Shown in pieces: positions 50,350 to 60,112 of a DNA stretch of 64,000 bases. The notes beneath the pieces were generated by a model. That model searched no databases, was not told the DNA's origin, and worked only from the letters and a program-made list of their open reading frames with translations. The translations under genes and the position numbers were made by a program. The stretch's first letter is position 1; each line of letters opens with the position of its first letter. The stretch is from Streptomyces aculeolatus (GTDB taxonomy: Bacteria; Actinomycetota; Actinomycetes; Streptomycetales; Streptomycetaceae), in NCBI RefSeq assembly GCF_020400605.1, contig NZ_JAINRD010000018.1, positions 1 through 64,000 on the forward strand. Reading direction: 5' to 3'.

Positions 50350-52263
50350 ATGTCGCTCCTGGAGAGCATCGCCGGTCCCGGCGACCTGAAGGCGCTCCCG
50401 CCGGAGCGGCTGGACGAACTGGCGGGGGAGATCCGCGAGTTCCTCATCCACGCCGTCGCCCGCACCGGCGGCCACCTCGGCCCCAACCTCGGCGTCGTCG
50501 AGCTGACGATGGCGCTGCACCGGGTCTTCGACTCGCCGGCCGACCGCATCCTGTGGGACACCGGCCACCAGTCGTACGTGCACAAACTCCTCACCGGGCG
50601 GCAGGACTTCGCCGGGCTGCGCGGCAAGGGCGGCCTGTCCGGCTACCCGTCGCGGGCCGAGTCCGAGCACGACGTCATCGAGAACAGCCACGCCTCCACC
50701 GTCCTGGGCTGGGCCGACGGCCTGGCCAAGGCCAATGAGCTGCGCGGCAGCGGCGACCACGTCGTCGCGGTCATCGGCGACGGCGCGCTGACCGGCGGCA
50801 TGGCCTGGGAGGCGCTCAACAACATCGCCGCCGCCCGGGACCGCCCGCTGGTCATCGTCGTCAACGACAACGAGCGCTCCTACTCGCCCACCATCGGCGG
50901 CCTCGCCGACCACCTGGCGACCCTGCGCACCACCGACGGCTACGAGCGCTTCCTGTCCTGGGGCAAGGACCTGCTCGACCGCACGCCGGTGGTGGGCAAG
51001 CCGCTGTACGACTCGCTGCACGGCGCGAAGAAGGGCTTCAAGGACGCCTTCGCGCCGCAGGGCATGTTCGAGGACCTGGGGCTGAAGTACGTCGGCCCCG
51101 TCGACGGGCACGACACCGCCGCCGTCGAGTCCGCGCTGCGCCGCGCCAAGCGGTTCCACGGGCCGGTCCTCGTGCACTGCCTGACCGAGAAGGGCCGCGG
51201 TTACCAGCCCGCGCTGGACGACGAGGCCGACCACTTCCACACCGTCGGCGTCATGGACCCGTTCACCTGCGAGCCGGTGGCGCCCCCCGGCGCGCCGTCG
51301 TGGACGTCGGTCTTCTCCGACGAGCTGGTACGCATCGGCGCCGAGCGCGAGGACGTGGTGGCGATCACCGCCGCGATGCTCCACCCCACCGGGCTCGCCG
51401 CGTTCGCCGCCGCGTACCCCGGGCGGACCTGGGACGTCGGCATCGCCGAGCAGCACGCCGCGGTGTCCGCCGCGGGCCTGGCGACCGGCGGGCTGCACCC
51501 CGTCGTCGCGGTCTACGCCACGTTCCTGAACCGGGCGTTCGACCAGGTGCTGATGGACGTCGCGCTGCACCGCTGCGGGGTGACGTTCGTGCTCGACCGG
51601 GCCGGGGTCACCGGCCCGGACGGGGCCTCGCACCACGGCATGTGGGACATGTCGATCCTGCAGGTCGTCCCCGGGCTGCGGATCGCCGCACCGCGCGACG
51701 CCGACCAGCTCCGCGCCCAGCTGCGCGAGGCCGTCGCCGTCGACGACGCGCCGACCGTCGTCCGCTTCCCCCGCGGCACGGTGTCCGGGGCCATACCCGC
51801 GATCGCGCGCATCGGCGGCATGGACGTGCTGCGCCGCGACGAGCGCGAGGACGTGCTCCTCGTCGGTGTCGGCGCCATGGCGCCCGTCGCGCTGGAGGCC
51901 GCGGAGCTGCTCGCCGCACGGGGGCTGGGCTGCACCGTCGTCGACCCGCGCTGGGTCAAGCCCGTCGACGGGCAGCTGCCGCCGCTGGCGGACCGGTTCC
52001 GCGTCGCCGCCGTGGTGGAGGACAACAGCGTCGGCTCCGGCGTGGGCGCCGCCGTCGCGCGGGCGCTGCGGGACGCCGAAGTCGACGTACCCTTGCGGAC
52101 GTTCGGCCTGCCGGGGGAGTTCCTGCCGCACGGCAAGCGGGCCGAGGTGCTCCAGGAGGCAGGGCTGACCCCGGCCCGGATCGCCGCCGCCGTCGGCGGG
52201 GTGCCCGCCGCCCGGAGCGGGGAGCCGGCCCGTACCAGAGCGAGGGAAGAAAGCACCCGATGA
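50350..52263 (+). CDS. dxs: 1-deoxy-D-xylulose-5-phosphate synthase
   Basis: 637 aa, full length. The ThDP motif GDGALTGGMAWEALNN is followed by VVNDNERSYSPTIGG. DVGIAEQHAAVSAAGLA carries the catalytic Glu of the pyrimidine domain, and DRAGVTGPDGASHHGMWDM is a family signature. It catalyses the first MEP-pathway step from pyruvate and glyceraldehyde 3-phosphate. Its place inside the hopanoid run suggests it boosts isoprenoid supply when hopanoids are made. Its stop overlaps the aminotransferase ATG. Confidence 0.96.
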   Translation: MSLLESIAGPGDLKALPPERLDELAGEIREFLIHAVARTGGHLGPNLGVVELTMALHRVFDSPADRILWDTGHQSYVHKLLTGRQDFAGLRGKGGLSGYPSRAESEHDVIENSHASTVLGWADGLAKANELRGSGDHVVAVIGDGALTGGMAWEALNNIAAARDRPLVIVVNDNERSYSPTIGGLADHLATLRTTDGYERFLSWGKDLLDRTPVVGKPLYDSLHGAKKGFKDAFAPQGMFEDLGLKYVGPVDGHDTAAVESALRRAKRFHGPVLVHCLTEKGRGYQPALDDEADHFHTVGVMDPFTCEPVAPPGAPSWTSVFSDELVRIGAEREDVVAITAAMLHPTGLAAFAAAYPGRTWDVGIAEQHAAVSAAGLATGGLHPVVAVYATFLNRAFDQVLMDVALHRCGVTFVLDRAGVTGPDGASHHGMWDMSILQVVPGLRIAAPRDADQLRAQLREAVAVDDAPTVVRFPRGTVSGAIPAIARIGGMDVLRRDEREDVLLVGVGAMAPVALEAAELLAARGLGCTVVDPRWVKPVDGQLPPLADRFRVAAVVEDNSVGSGVGAAVARALRDAEVDVPLRTFGLPGEFLPHGKRAEVLQEAGLTPARIAAAVGGVPAARSGEPARTRAREESTR

Positions 52264-53639
52264 GCTTCGACATCGGGGCGCTGCTGGCCGAGCGCGGGGG
52301 AGAGCGCTACGACCTGCACGCCCGGTACCTCAACCACCAGCTGCCGCGGATGCTGCACACGCTGGGCTTCGACAAGACGTACGTGCGCGGCGAGGGCGCG
52401 TACTTCTACGACGAGGAGGGCCGGGACTACCTGGACCTCCTCGCCGGCTTCGGCGTCATGGGACTGGGCCGCAACGACCCGGTCGTCCGCAAGGCCCTGC
52501 ACGACGTGCTCGACCTGGACCTCGCCGACCTCACCCGCTTCGACTGCCAGCCGCTGCCCGGGCTGCTGGCGGAGAAGCTGCTGGCCCACGCGCCGCACCT
52601 GGACCGGGTGTTCTTCTCCAACAGCGGAACGGAGGCCGTCGAGACCGCGCTGAAGTTCGCCCGCTACGCGACCGGCAAGCCGCGCGTCCTCTACTGCGAC
52701 CAGGCGTTCCACGGGCTGACCACCGGTTCGCTGTCCGTCAACGGCGTCGCGGCCTTCCGCGACGGCTTCGCCCCGCTGCTGCCGGACACCGCGGTCCCGC
52801 TGGGCGACCTCGACGCGCTGGAGCGGGAGGTGCGCGCCGGGGACGTCGCGGCGCTCGTCGTCGAGCCGATCCAGGGCAAGGGCGTGCACGCGCCGCCGCC
52901 CGGATACCTGCGCGCGGCACAGGAACTGCTCCACAAGCACGGCGGGCTGCTCGTCGCGGACGAGGTGCAGACGGGCATGGGGCGCACCGGGGAGTTCTTC
53001 GCGTACGAGCACGAGGAGGGCGTCGAGCCCGACCTCGTGTGCCTGGCCAAGGCGCTGTCCGGGGGGTACGTGCCCGTCGGCGCCACCCTCGGCCGCGACT
53101 GGATCTTCAAGAAGGTCTACTCGTCCATGGACCGCGTGCTGGTGCACTCGGCGAGCTTCGGCACCAACGCGCCCGCGATGGCCGCCGGGCTGGCCACCCT
53201 GCACGTCCTGGAGGACCGGCGGCTCGTCGAGAACGCCCGGCACACCGGGGACCTGCTGCGCGGCAAGCTGGCCGGGCTGATCGACCGGTACGAACTGCTG
53301 CACGACGTGCGCGGGCGCGGGCTGATGGTCGGCATCGAGTTCGGCAAGCCGGCGTCGCTGAAGCTCCGCGGGCGCTGGACGCTGCTCCAGGCCGCCCGCA
53401 AGGGGCTGTTCGCGCAGCTGATCGTGGTGCCCCTGCTGCAGCGCCACCGCATCCTCACCCAGGTCTCCGGCGACCGGCAGGAGGTCATCAAGCTGCTGCC
53501 GCCGCTGGTGATCGGGGAGCCGGAGGTGCGGCGGTTCCTGGACGCGTTCACGTCGGTGATGGACGAGGCGCACGCGGGCGGCGGGCTGATCTGGGAGTTC
53601 GGCCGCACGCTGGCCAAGCAGGCGGTGTCCGGCCGCTGA
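52260..53639 (+). CDS. hpnO: Class III aminotransferase, HpnO-like (aminobacteriohopanetriol formation)
   Basis: 459 aa PLP enzyme of the acetylornithine/GABA aminotransferase group. SNSGTEAVETALKFARY binds phosphate, LLVADEVQTGMGRTGEFF carries the PLP-Asp, and the Schiff-base Lys lies in LVCLAKALSGGYVPVGA. As the last gene of a hopanoid cluster it fits HpnO, which converts ribosylhopane to aminobacteriohopanetriol. A perfect 16-bp hairpin begins at its stop codon. Confidence 0.85.
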   Translation: MSFDIGALLAERGGERYDLHARYLNHQLPRMLHTLGFDKTYVRGEGAYFYDEEGRDYLDLLAGFGVMGLGRNDPVVRKALHDVLDLDLADLTRFDCQPLPGLLAEKLLAHAPHLDRVFFSNSGTEAVETALKFARYATGKPRVLYCDQAFHGLTTGSLSVNGVAAFRDGFAPLLPDTAVPLGDLDALEREVRAGDVAALVVEPIQGKGVHAPPPGYLRAAQELLHKHGGLLVADEVQTGMGRTGEFFAYEHEEGVEPDLVCLAKALSGGYVPVGATLGRDWIFKKVYSSMDRVLVHSASFGTNAPAMAAGLATLHVLEDRRLVENARHTGDLLRGKLAGLIDRYELLHDVRGRGLMVGIEFGKPASLKLRGRWTLLQAARKGLFAQLIVVPLLQRHRILTQVSGDRQEVIKLLPPLVIGEPEVRRFLDAFTSVMDEAHAGGGLIWEFGRTLAKQAVSGR

Positions 53640-53691
53640 CCGGCGGCGGCCGGCGGCCCCCTCGTGCGGGCGGCGGCCGGCCGCCGCCGGT
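53639..53691. terminator. Terminator hairpin at the end of the hopanoid operon
   Basis: ACCGGCGGCGGCCGGC (53639-53654) pairs perfectly with GCCGGCCGCCGCCGGT (53676-53691). It lies between convergent genes and probably serves both. Confidence 0.75.
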
Positions 53692-53692
53692 C

Positions 53693-54484
53693 TCAGGCGG
53701 TCAGCAGGTGGGCGCGCAGCCGGTCGCGGGTCGCATCGCCCAGCTCCAGCGCCTCGCGCAGGTAGCGCTCGACGGTGCCCCAGCGTTCGGCGATCGTGGC
53801 GAAGGCCGCGCCGAGGTAGCTCGCCCGCGCGTCGAACAGCGGGCTGAGCAGCTCCATCACCTCCGGCGACGTACCGCCCTGCGCCCCCTCGCCGCGCTGG
53901 ACCCGGTAGCGCCGGTGCTGCGCGTTGGACTCCAGGTAGTCCGCCTCGATCGCCTCCCGCTCGACGCCCACGGCCAGCAGCGCGAGCGCGATCGTCAGCC
54001 CGGCCCGGTCCTTGCCGGCGGCGCAGTGGAGCAGGGCGGGCGTGCCGCCGTCGGCCAGCGAGTGCAGGACCCGGGAGTGCTCCGCGTTGCGGTTGAGGAT
54101 CATGTCCCGGTACGAGTCCTCCATACGGGCCGCCGCCTGGCCGTCGCCGAGCAGCGAGCGGAGCGTCGGTATGTCGCCGTCGCGGACCAGCTTCCAGAAC
54201 TCCTTGCCCTCGGCCGGGTCGTTGAGCGGCACGTTGACGTTCCGTACGCCCGGCAGGTCGATGTCGGGGCCGTCGAGGCGGATGTCGGCGGCGTTGCGGA
54301 AGTCGAAGACCGTGTGCAGGCCGAGCGAGCCGAGGAAGGCGGCGTCCTCGGCGGTGGCGTGGGCCAGGTGGCCGCTGCGATAGAGCAGGCCGGACCGCGT
54401 CTGCCCGCCGCCGGCGGCGGGCAGCCCGCCGATGTCGCGGAAGTTGCGGACACCGGTCAGCTCCGGCTCGGTCGTCTGCGTCAT
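53693..54484 (-). CDS. Tyrosine/dual-specificity protein phosphatase (MptpB-like)
   Basis: 263 aa. The P-loop is HCAAGKDRAGLT, with the extra Asp after Lys typical of the MptpB/atypical DSP group that can also remove phosphate from phosphoinositides. LTGVRNFRDIGGLPA and LLYRSGHLA are the usual N-terminal signatures. There is no signal peptide. Start 54484 is chosen because the 48 upstream codons show no phosphatase similarity. It probably acts on phospho-Tyr or phospho-Ser/Thr proteins; the target is unknown. Confidence 0.85.
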   Translation of the reverse strand: MTQTTEPELTGVRNFRDIGGLPAAGGGQTRSGLLYRSGHLAHATAEDAAFLGSLGLHTVFDFRNAADIRLDGPDIDLPGVRNVNVPLNDPAEGKEFWKLVRDGDIPTLRSLLGDGQAAARMEDSYRDMILNRNAEHSRVLHSLADGGTPALLHCAAGKDRAGLTIALALLAVGVEREAIEADYLESNAQHRRYRVQRGEGAQGGTSPEVMELLSPLFDARASYLGAAFATIAERWGTVERYLREALELGDATRDRLRAHLLTA

Positions 54485-54599
54485 CGAGGCTCCGTAACGT
54501 CGGGAGGGCACGGCCCTTCGACAGTACGACAAACGCACGCTGGACAAGGATCCCCCCGGCTGCGATGTTGTGTATCTCTGTTGAGTTATGGGAGATGAG

Positions 54600-56717
54600 A
54601 TGGTCGAGGTCGGTGGGAACGGTCGCATCTGGCTGTTGTCGGGTGAGCACAGCAGCTACGCCCTGCGGCTGACCCGGCACGACGAGTTGCTGCACCTCCA
54701 CTGGGGTCCGCGGCTCGCGCTCGCCGACGCCGAGGCGCTGGCCGCGGAACCGCCGCAACGCTTCCGCTCCTTCGAATCGCGCCTCGACGGCCGCGAGGAG
54801 TACCCCGTCGAGGGCGGCCCCCGCTTCGTGCGGCCGGCGCTGTCCGTCCGGGCCGCGGACGGCGGCGGCGGGCGCGGCAGCGAGTGGGAGTTCCGCGGCG
54901 CCGAGACCGACGACGAGGTGCTGCGGCTCACCTTCCGCGACCCCGTCCACCGCCTCGGCGTCACCCTGCACTACCGCATGCGCGCCGGCTCCGACGTGCT
55001 GGAGCGCTGGGCCACCGCCGTCCACGAGGGCGGCCCCGGCGACCCCGCGCTCGACCTGCTGCGGCTCGACTCCGCGGCCTGGACCCTGCCGCGCGCCGAC
55101 CGCCGCCGCCTCTCCCACCTGCACGGCCGCTGGGCCGCCGAGAGCCTGCTCGCGCGCGCCGAGCTGACGCCCGGCGAGACCGTCATCGGCAGCCGCCGCG
55201 GCCACACCTCGCACCGCCACCTGCCCTGGGTCGCCCTCGACGACGGCACCGCGGGCGAGGAGCACGGCGAGGTCTACGGCTGCGCGCTGGCCTGGTCCGG
55301 GTCCTGGCGCATCGCCGTACAGCAGTTGGACGACGGCGTCGTCCAGGCCGTCGGCGGCGCCGGGCACGACGACTCGGGGCTCGTCCGGCTCGCGCCCGGC
55401 GAGTCGTACACGGCGCCCGTCTTCGCCGGCCTCTACACCGGCGGCGGCTTCGGCGCCGCGTCCCGCGCCTGGCACGCCTGGCAGCTCGCGCACGTCGTAC
55501 CGGACGCGCACACCCCCCGGCCCGTCCTCTACAACTCGTGGGAGGCCACCAAGTTCGACGTCGAACTCGACCACCAGCGCGAGCTGGCGCGGCGGGCCGC
55601 TTCCATGGGGGTGGAGCTCTTCGTCGTCGACGACGGCTGGTTCGGCGCCCGTACGCACGCGAAGGCGGGGCTCGGCGACTGGACGCCCAACCCCGACCGC
55701 TTCCCCGAGGGGCTCAAGCCCCTCGCCGACGAAGTCCACGGCCTCGGCATGCACTTCGGCATCTGGGTCGAGCCGGAGATGGTCAACCCCGACAGCGACC
55801 TCTACCGCGCCCACCCCGACTGGGTCCACCACCGGCCGGACCGCCGGCGCACGGAGTTCCGCCACCAGCTCGTGCTGGACCTCGGCCGGCCCGAGGTCAG
55901 GACGTACCTGTGGGAGCAGCTCGACGAGCTGCTGCGCTCCGCGCCCATCGACTACGTCAAGTGGGACTTCAACCGCTCCCTGACCGAGCCGGGCGCGCAC
56001 ACCGACCCCTCGCTCCCGCACGTGCAGGGGCTGTACGGCCTGCTGGACCGGCTGCGCGCCGCGCACCCGCACGTCGCCTTCGAGTCCTGCTCGGGCGGCG
56101 GCGGCCGGATCGACCTCGGCATCCTGTCCCGCACGGACCAGGTGTGGACCTCCGACAACACCGACCCGCTCGACCGGCTGCCCATCCAGCACGGCATCGG
56201 CCAGATCCACCCCGCCCGGGTCACGGCCGCCTGGGTCACCGACAGCCCCAACGAACAGATGCAGGACCGCGTCAGCAGCCTGCGCTACCGCTTCGTCAGC
56301 GCCATGGCCGGCGTGCTCGGCGTCGGCGGCGACCTCGCGCGGTGGAGCGGCGAGGAACTGGCCGAGGCCGGGCGCTGGGTGGAGCTGTACAAGCGGATCC
56401 GCCCCGCCGTGCAGCTCGGCCGGCTCTACCGGCTGCGGGAGCCGCAGGAGGGCCTCTCCGCGGTGCAGTACGTCCTCGGCGACGACCCCGAGCGGGCCGA
56501 CGAGGTCGTCGTCCTCGCCTGGCTGCAGGCGCAGCGCTACAACGAGTCGCTGCCGCCGCTGCGCCTCGCGGCGCTCGACACCGCCGCGGAGTACGAGGTG
56601 CTGGCCGGCGGCGAGCCGGGCGAGGTGCTGCGGGGAGCGGTGCTCGCGCACCGGGGGCTGCGCACGGGGCTGCACGGCGACCTCGACGCCACGGTGGTGC
56701 ACCTGCGGCGCCGCTGA
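54600..56717 (+). CDS. GH36 alpha-galactosidase
   Basis: 705 aa from ATG 54600, which has GGAG 5 nt upstream; an ATG at 54588 lacks a site. An N-terminal beta-supersandwich is followed by a (beta/alpha)8 barrel with WEATKFDVELDHQ, VVDDGWFGAR, YVKWDFNRSL (nucleophile Asp near residue 456) and SDNTDPLDRLPIQHG (acid/base Asp near 519). It would release alpha-galactose from oligosaccharides such as raffinose or melibiose. It has no signal peptide, so it acts on imported sugars. Confidence 0.93.
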   Translation: MVEVGGNGRIWLLSGEHSSYALRLTRHDELLHLHWGPRLALADAEALAAEPPQRFRSFESRLDGREEYPVEGGPRFVRPALSVRAADGGGGRGSEWEFRGAETDDEVLRLTFRDPVHRLGVTLHYRMRAGSDVLERWATAVHEGGPGDPALDLLRLDSAAWTLPRADRRRLSHLHGRWAAESLLARAELTPGETVIGSRRGHTSHRHLPWVALDDGTAGEEHGEVYGCALAWSGSWRIAVQQLDDGVVQAVGGAGHDDSGLVRLAPGESYTAPVFAGLYTGGGFGAASRAWHAWQLAHVVPDAHTPRPVLYNSWEATKFDVELDHQRELARRAASMGVELFVVDDGWFGARTHAKAGLGDWTPNPDRFPEGLKPLADEVHGLGMHFGIWVEPEMVNPDSDLYRAHPDWVHHRPDRRRTEFRHQLVLDLGRPEVRTYLWEQLDELLRSAPIDYVKWDFNRSLTEPGAHTDPSLPHVQGLYGLLDRLRAAHPHVAFESCSGGGGRIDLGILSRTDQVWTSDNTDPLDRLPIQHGIGQIHPARVTAAWVTDSPNEQMQDRVSSLRYRFVSAMAGVLGVGGDLARWSGEELAEAGRWVELYKRIRPAVQLGRLYRLREPQEGLSAVQYVLGDDPERADEVVVLAWLQAQRYNESLPPLRLAALDTAAEYEVLAGGEPGEVLRGAVLAHRGLRTGLHGDLDATVVHLRRR

Positions 56718-56844
56718 CGGCCCTCCAGGGGCCGCCGGAGCCGTACGCCACGGACCGCACGCGTGCCCGCGCGGGATGCGCCTTCGCGCGGACCGTCGCA
56801 CAATGTGACGTGACCGGGGGGACCGACCCCGACGGAGCGGGACC

Positions 56845-57504
56845 ATGCGCTTCCACGACCGTACGGAGGCGGGCCGCGCGCTCGCCCGGCGGCTGCGGGA
56901 CGGTAGCCCCGCGGCCGGCTCGCCGGCCGCCGGCTCCGCGCCCGCGGCCGTGGTGCTCGCGCTGCCGCGCGGCGGCGTGCCCGTCGCGTACGAGGTCGCC
57001 CGCGCCCTCGGCGCCCCGCTCGACGTGCTGCTCGTCCGCAAGATCGGCCACCCGCACCACCCCGAGTACGGCCTCGGCGCGGTGGCGGGCGACGCCCCGC
57101 CGCTCTACGACCCCGACGCCCTCGCCGGCGCCGGGCTCACCGAGGCCGACCTCGCGGCCACCGCCGAGCGGGAGCGCGCCGAGCTGCGCCGCCGCGCCGC
57201 GGTCTACCGCGGCGGCCGCCCGGCGCCCGCGCTCGCCGGGCGCTGGGCCGTCGTCGTGGACGACGGGCTCGCCACCGGCGCGACCGCCCGCGCGGCGCTG
57301 CGCGCGGCCCGGACGGCGGGGCCCGCCCGGCTCACCCTGGCCGTGCCCGTGGCGGCGGCGGAGGGGCTCAGGGCGGTACGGAGCGAGGCGGACGACGTGA
57401 CGTGCCTGTACGCGCCGGGGGACTTCGGCGCGGTCGGACTCTGGTACGACGACTTCGAGCAGCTGACGGATGCCGACGTGCTCGAACTGCTCGGAACTGG
57501 CTGA
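56845..57504 (+). CDS. Phosphoribosyltransferase-domain protein
   Basis: 219 aa with a type I PRTase core: LALPRGGVPVAYEVARAL near the N-terminus and the PRPP loop VVVDDGLATGATARAAL. The intervening hood region is not one of the standard purine or pyrimidine salvage types. The group is common in actinobacteria near stress genes, and its substrate is unknown. The start has only a weak purine-rich site (GGGACC). No operon partner is evident. Confidence 0.8.
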   Translation: MRFHDRTEAGRALARRLRDGSPAAGSPAAGSAPAAVVLALPRGGVPVAYEVARALGAPLDVLLVRKIGHPHHPEYGLGAVAGDAPPLYDPDALAGAGLTEADLAATAERERAELRRRAAVYRGGRPAPALAGRWAVVVDDGLATGATARAALRAARTAGPARLTLAVPVAAAEGLRAVRSEADDVTCLYAPGDFGAVGLWYDDFEQLTDADVLELLGTG

Positions 57505-57670
57505 AAAGCGGTCGGAACCAGCCTGCTGAATGCCCGTCAACTAACGTGAAACAGCCGTTGGTTGGACATGCTGAGAACCTATGCCAGCGGCAAGCGGAGC
57601 CCACTAAGCTGCTTGCGATGCTCAGCGTGATCGCTCGGCATCACACAGTCGTTCGACCCTGAGGATGCTC

Positions 57671-59356
57671 ATGGATCCAGCGGGACCCGCCTCCGGCGGC
57701 CGGCGGACGGAATTCGTCCGCTGGTGGCTGATACCCACCGCCGTCGTGGTCGTGAGCACGGCCATCGCGCTGCCGCTCGTCTCCGCGGACGCGCGCACGC
57801 CCGTCGCCGTATGCGGCGTCGTGGCCGCCCTCGTGGTCGCCGTCGCCACCGCCGCGGCCGAGCGCCGCGGGCGCGCCGCCAGCGAGCGGTACGCCGGGCA
57901 GGCGGACCACCAGGCCGCGTGGGAGCGCCGGCTCGCCGCCCAGGAAGCCGAGATGGTGCGGCTCGCGGGCCTGCTGCCGCAGGCCGTCGCGCGGCTGCAG
58001 CAGGGCGAGTACGCAGAGGACGTGCTCGCCGACATAGAGGCGGAGAAGTCGCTGACCCCGCAGGTGCGCGCCGCCCACGCGGCCGCGCTGCGCTCCGTCG
58101 TCGAAGCGGTGCAGAACGCCGAGGACCTGCGCGTCTCCGCAGAGCGCGGCTTCGTCAACATCGCCCGCCGGGTGCAGGCCATCATCCACCAGCAGGCGCG
58201 CAGCCTGCGGGAGATGGAGGACCGGCACGGCAGCCGGCACGAGTTCTTCGCCGACCTGCTCAAGCTCGACCACGGCACCGCGCTGGTCGGCCGGCTGGCC
58301 GACAGCATCGCCGTGCTCGGCGGCGACCGGCCGGGCCGCCAGTGGGGCAAGGCCATCGCGCTCTACAGCGTGCTGCGCGGCGGCATGTCCCGGATCATCG
58401 ACTACCAGCGCGTCGAACTGCACCCGGTGGCCGAGGTCGCCGTCGTCGGCTCGGCCGTCGAGCCGCTGATCCACGCCGTCGCCGAACTCCTCGACAACGC
58501 CACCCGGTACTCGCCGCCGCACGCCAAGGTCCACCTGTCCGCCACGGAGGTGCAGTCGGGCGTCGCCATCGAGATCGAGGACGGCGGCGTGGGCCTCAGC
58601 GAGGAGGCGCGCGAGCGCGCGGAGCGCATGCTCGCCGAGGCGCAGGCCGGCATCGACCTCAACGACCTCGGCGAGACCCCGCGGCTCGGGCTCGCGGTCG
58701 TCGGCCGGCTGGCGCAGACCTACGACTTCCGCGTCTCGCTGCGCCCGTCCGCGTACGGCGGCGTACGCGCGGTGCTCGTCGTGCCCCAGGTCCTGCTCAC
58801 CACCACGCCGGCCACCGGCACCGCCCACGGCATCGGCGCCACCTCCGGGCCGCGGCCGCTGCGCACCCCCCCGCCGCCGGCCGGGATCGAGGGCAGCGCC
58901 GACGCGCGCGCGGGCCTCACGCGCAGCCGGGACCGGGTGCCGCCCACCCGGCAGGCGGGCCCCCAGCCGTCGCCGCCCGCGCACGCCGAGCAGACCGCCG
59001 GCAGCCTGCCGCAGCGCCGCCGCCGGGCCCCGGTCGCGCCGCCCGCCGCCCCGGCGGCCGGCAAGCAGGCGTCCGGACGGCGTACGGCCACCGCGTACCC
59101 GGCCGGAACCGAGAACGGCGCCGCGGAGGGCCGCGGCGTCGAACCGGGCCTGTGGCTCGGGGACTTCACCCGCGGCCTGGAGGGCGAGCCGCAGACCGGG
59201 GGTGCGGACGACGCGGCGGAGCCGAAAGAGCCGGACGCGCCCGCCCCCGGCACGGCCGGGGCGCCCGGGGCGACGGCCCCGGAAGGCCCCGCCCACCGCG
59301 GGCCGGGCGGCGGAGCAGCGGAACCGGCCAATCCATCATCGGGCGAGGAGAACTGA
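57671..59356 (+). CDS. cvnA: Conservon sensor-kinase-like protein CvnA
   Basis: 561 aa from ATG 57671 (GAGG 6 nt upstream). Two membrane segments at about residues 18-36 and 45-60 are followed by a coiled linker and a HATPase_c domain (N box AVAELLDNATRYSPP, G1 IEDGGVGLS, G2 RLGLAVVGRLA). No phospho-acceptor His box of the usual HisKA type is visible. The last 190 residues are Pro/Ala-rich and probably disordered. In conservons CvnA is thought to control the Roadblock and GTPase partners encoded next. Confidence 0.9.
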   Translation: MDPAGPASGGRRTEFVRWWLIPTAVVVVSTAIALPLVSADARTPVAVCGVVAALVVAVATAAAERRGRAASERYAGQADHQAAWERRLAAQEAEMVRLAGLLPQAVARLQQGEYAEDVLADIEAEKSLTPQVRAAHAAALRSVVEAVQNAEDLRVSAERGFVNIARRVQAIIHQQARSLREMEDRHGSRHEFFADLLKLDHGTALVGRLADSIAVLGGDRPGRQWGKAIALYSVLRGGMSRIIDYQRVELHPVAEVAVVGSAVEPLIHAVAELLDNATRYSPPHAKVHLSATEVQSGVAIEIEDGGVGLSEEARERAERMLAEAQAGIDLNDLGETPRLGLAVVGRLAQTYDFRVSLRPSAYGGVRAVLVVPQVLLTTTPATGTAHGIGATSGPRPLRTPPPPAGIEGSADARAGLTRSRDRVPPTRQAGPQPSPPAHAEQTAGSLPQRRRRAPVAPPAAPAAGKQASGRRTATAYPAGTENGAAEGRGVEPGLWLGDFTRGLEGEPQTGGADDAAEPKEPDAPAPGTAGAPGATAPEGPAHRGPGGGAAEPANPSSGEEN

Positions 59357-59357
59357 C

Positions 59358-59762
59358 GTGGCGCAGCGAGCGGACATGGACTGGATGCTCCGGGATCTGG
59401 CCGAGAGCGTCCCCGAGACCCGGCACGTCGTGGTCCTGTCCTCCGACGGGCTGCGGATGGCACAGCACGGCACCGAGCCGGACACGGCCGACCGGCTCGC
59501 CGCCGCCTGCGCCGGGCTGCAGAGCCTGGCGAAGTCGATCGCGAGCGTGTTCCCGGACAGCAACGGCAAGATGCGGATGCTGGTCATCGAGGTCAGCGGC
59601 GGCTTCTTCTATCTCATGGCCGCGGGCGCCGGCGCGTATCTGGCGGTCGCGGCCGACGAAGGAGTCGACGCGGGCCTGATGGGCCAGCGCATGCGCGATC
59701 TCGTGGCACGCATCGGGGCACACCTGACAAGCCCACCGCGGAGCGACGGACAGGCCATATGA
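59358..59762 (+). CDS. cvnB: Roadblock/LC7-domain protein CvnB
   Basis: 134 aa, GTG 59358 with GAGGAG upstream, one base after the cvnA stop. A single Roadblock/LC7 domain (DLAESVPETRHVVVLSSDGLR, LVIEVSGGFFYLMAAGAGAY). Such proteins act as GTPase-activating or adaptor partners of MglA/Ras-like GTPases and here would act on CvnD. Its stop overlaps the cvnC start (ATGA). Confidence 0.92.
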   Translation: MAQRADMDWMLRDLAESVPETRHVVVLSSDGLRMAQHGTEPDTADRLAAACAGLQSLAKSIASVFPDSNGKMRMLVIEVSGGFFYLMAAGAGAYLAVAADEGVDAGLMGQRMRDLVARIGAHLTSPPRSDGQAI

Positions 59763-60112
59763 ACCAAGCGGACCACGAGTGGCACGACGACGGTCCCGAA
59801 CGGCTCTACGTCATCACCGGCGGACGCAGCGGAACCGCCGCCCAGGGCGCACTCGACCTGGTCACCCTCGTCATATCCCGGGCGCAGCCGGCGCCCGGGA
59901 TGCAGCCCGAGCGCGCGGCCATCGTCCGGTTGTGCCGTGCGCCGCTGTCCGTCGCCGAGCTGACCGCCTATCTGCGCCTGCCCTTCAGCGCGGTGGCGGT
60001 GCTCGTCGCGGACCTGATGGCGGAGGGTGCGGTCGAGATCCGCTCCTCCGTGCCGCCCGTGGCAGACCTGCGACTCCTCGAGGAAGTAATGGATGGACTC
60101 GAACAGCTTTGA
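59759..60112 (+). CDS. cvnC: DUF742 protein CvnC
   Basis: 117 aa DUF742 protein with YVITGGRSG, LVTLVISRAQPAPGMQPE and a C-terminal winged-HTH-like part (LSVAELTAYLRLPFSAVAVLV). DNA binding has been suggested for the family but not proven. It overlaps cvnB by 4 nt and cvnD by 20 nt, the usual conservon arrangement. Confidence 0.92.
   Translation: MNQADHEWHDDGPERLYVITGGRSGTAAQGALDLVTLVISRAQPAPGMQPERAAIVRLCRAPLSVAELTAYLRLPFSAVAVLVADLMAEGAVEIRSSVPPVADLRLLEEVMDGLEQL

Noticed and set aside
51513..57041. A 1842-codon minus-strand open frame across dxs, hpnO, the phosphatase and the GH36 gene
   Set aside because: It crosses several well-supported genes, and only the phosphatase part has real homology, in a different frame.
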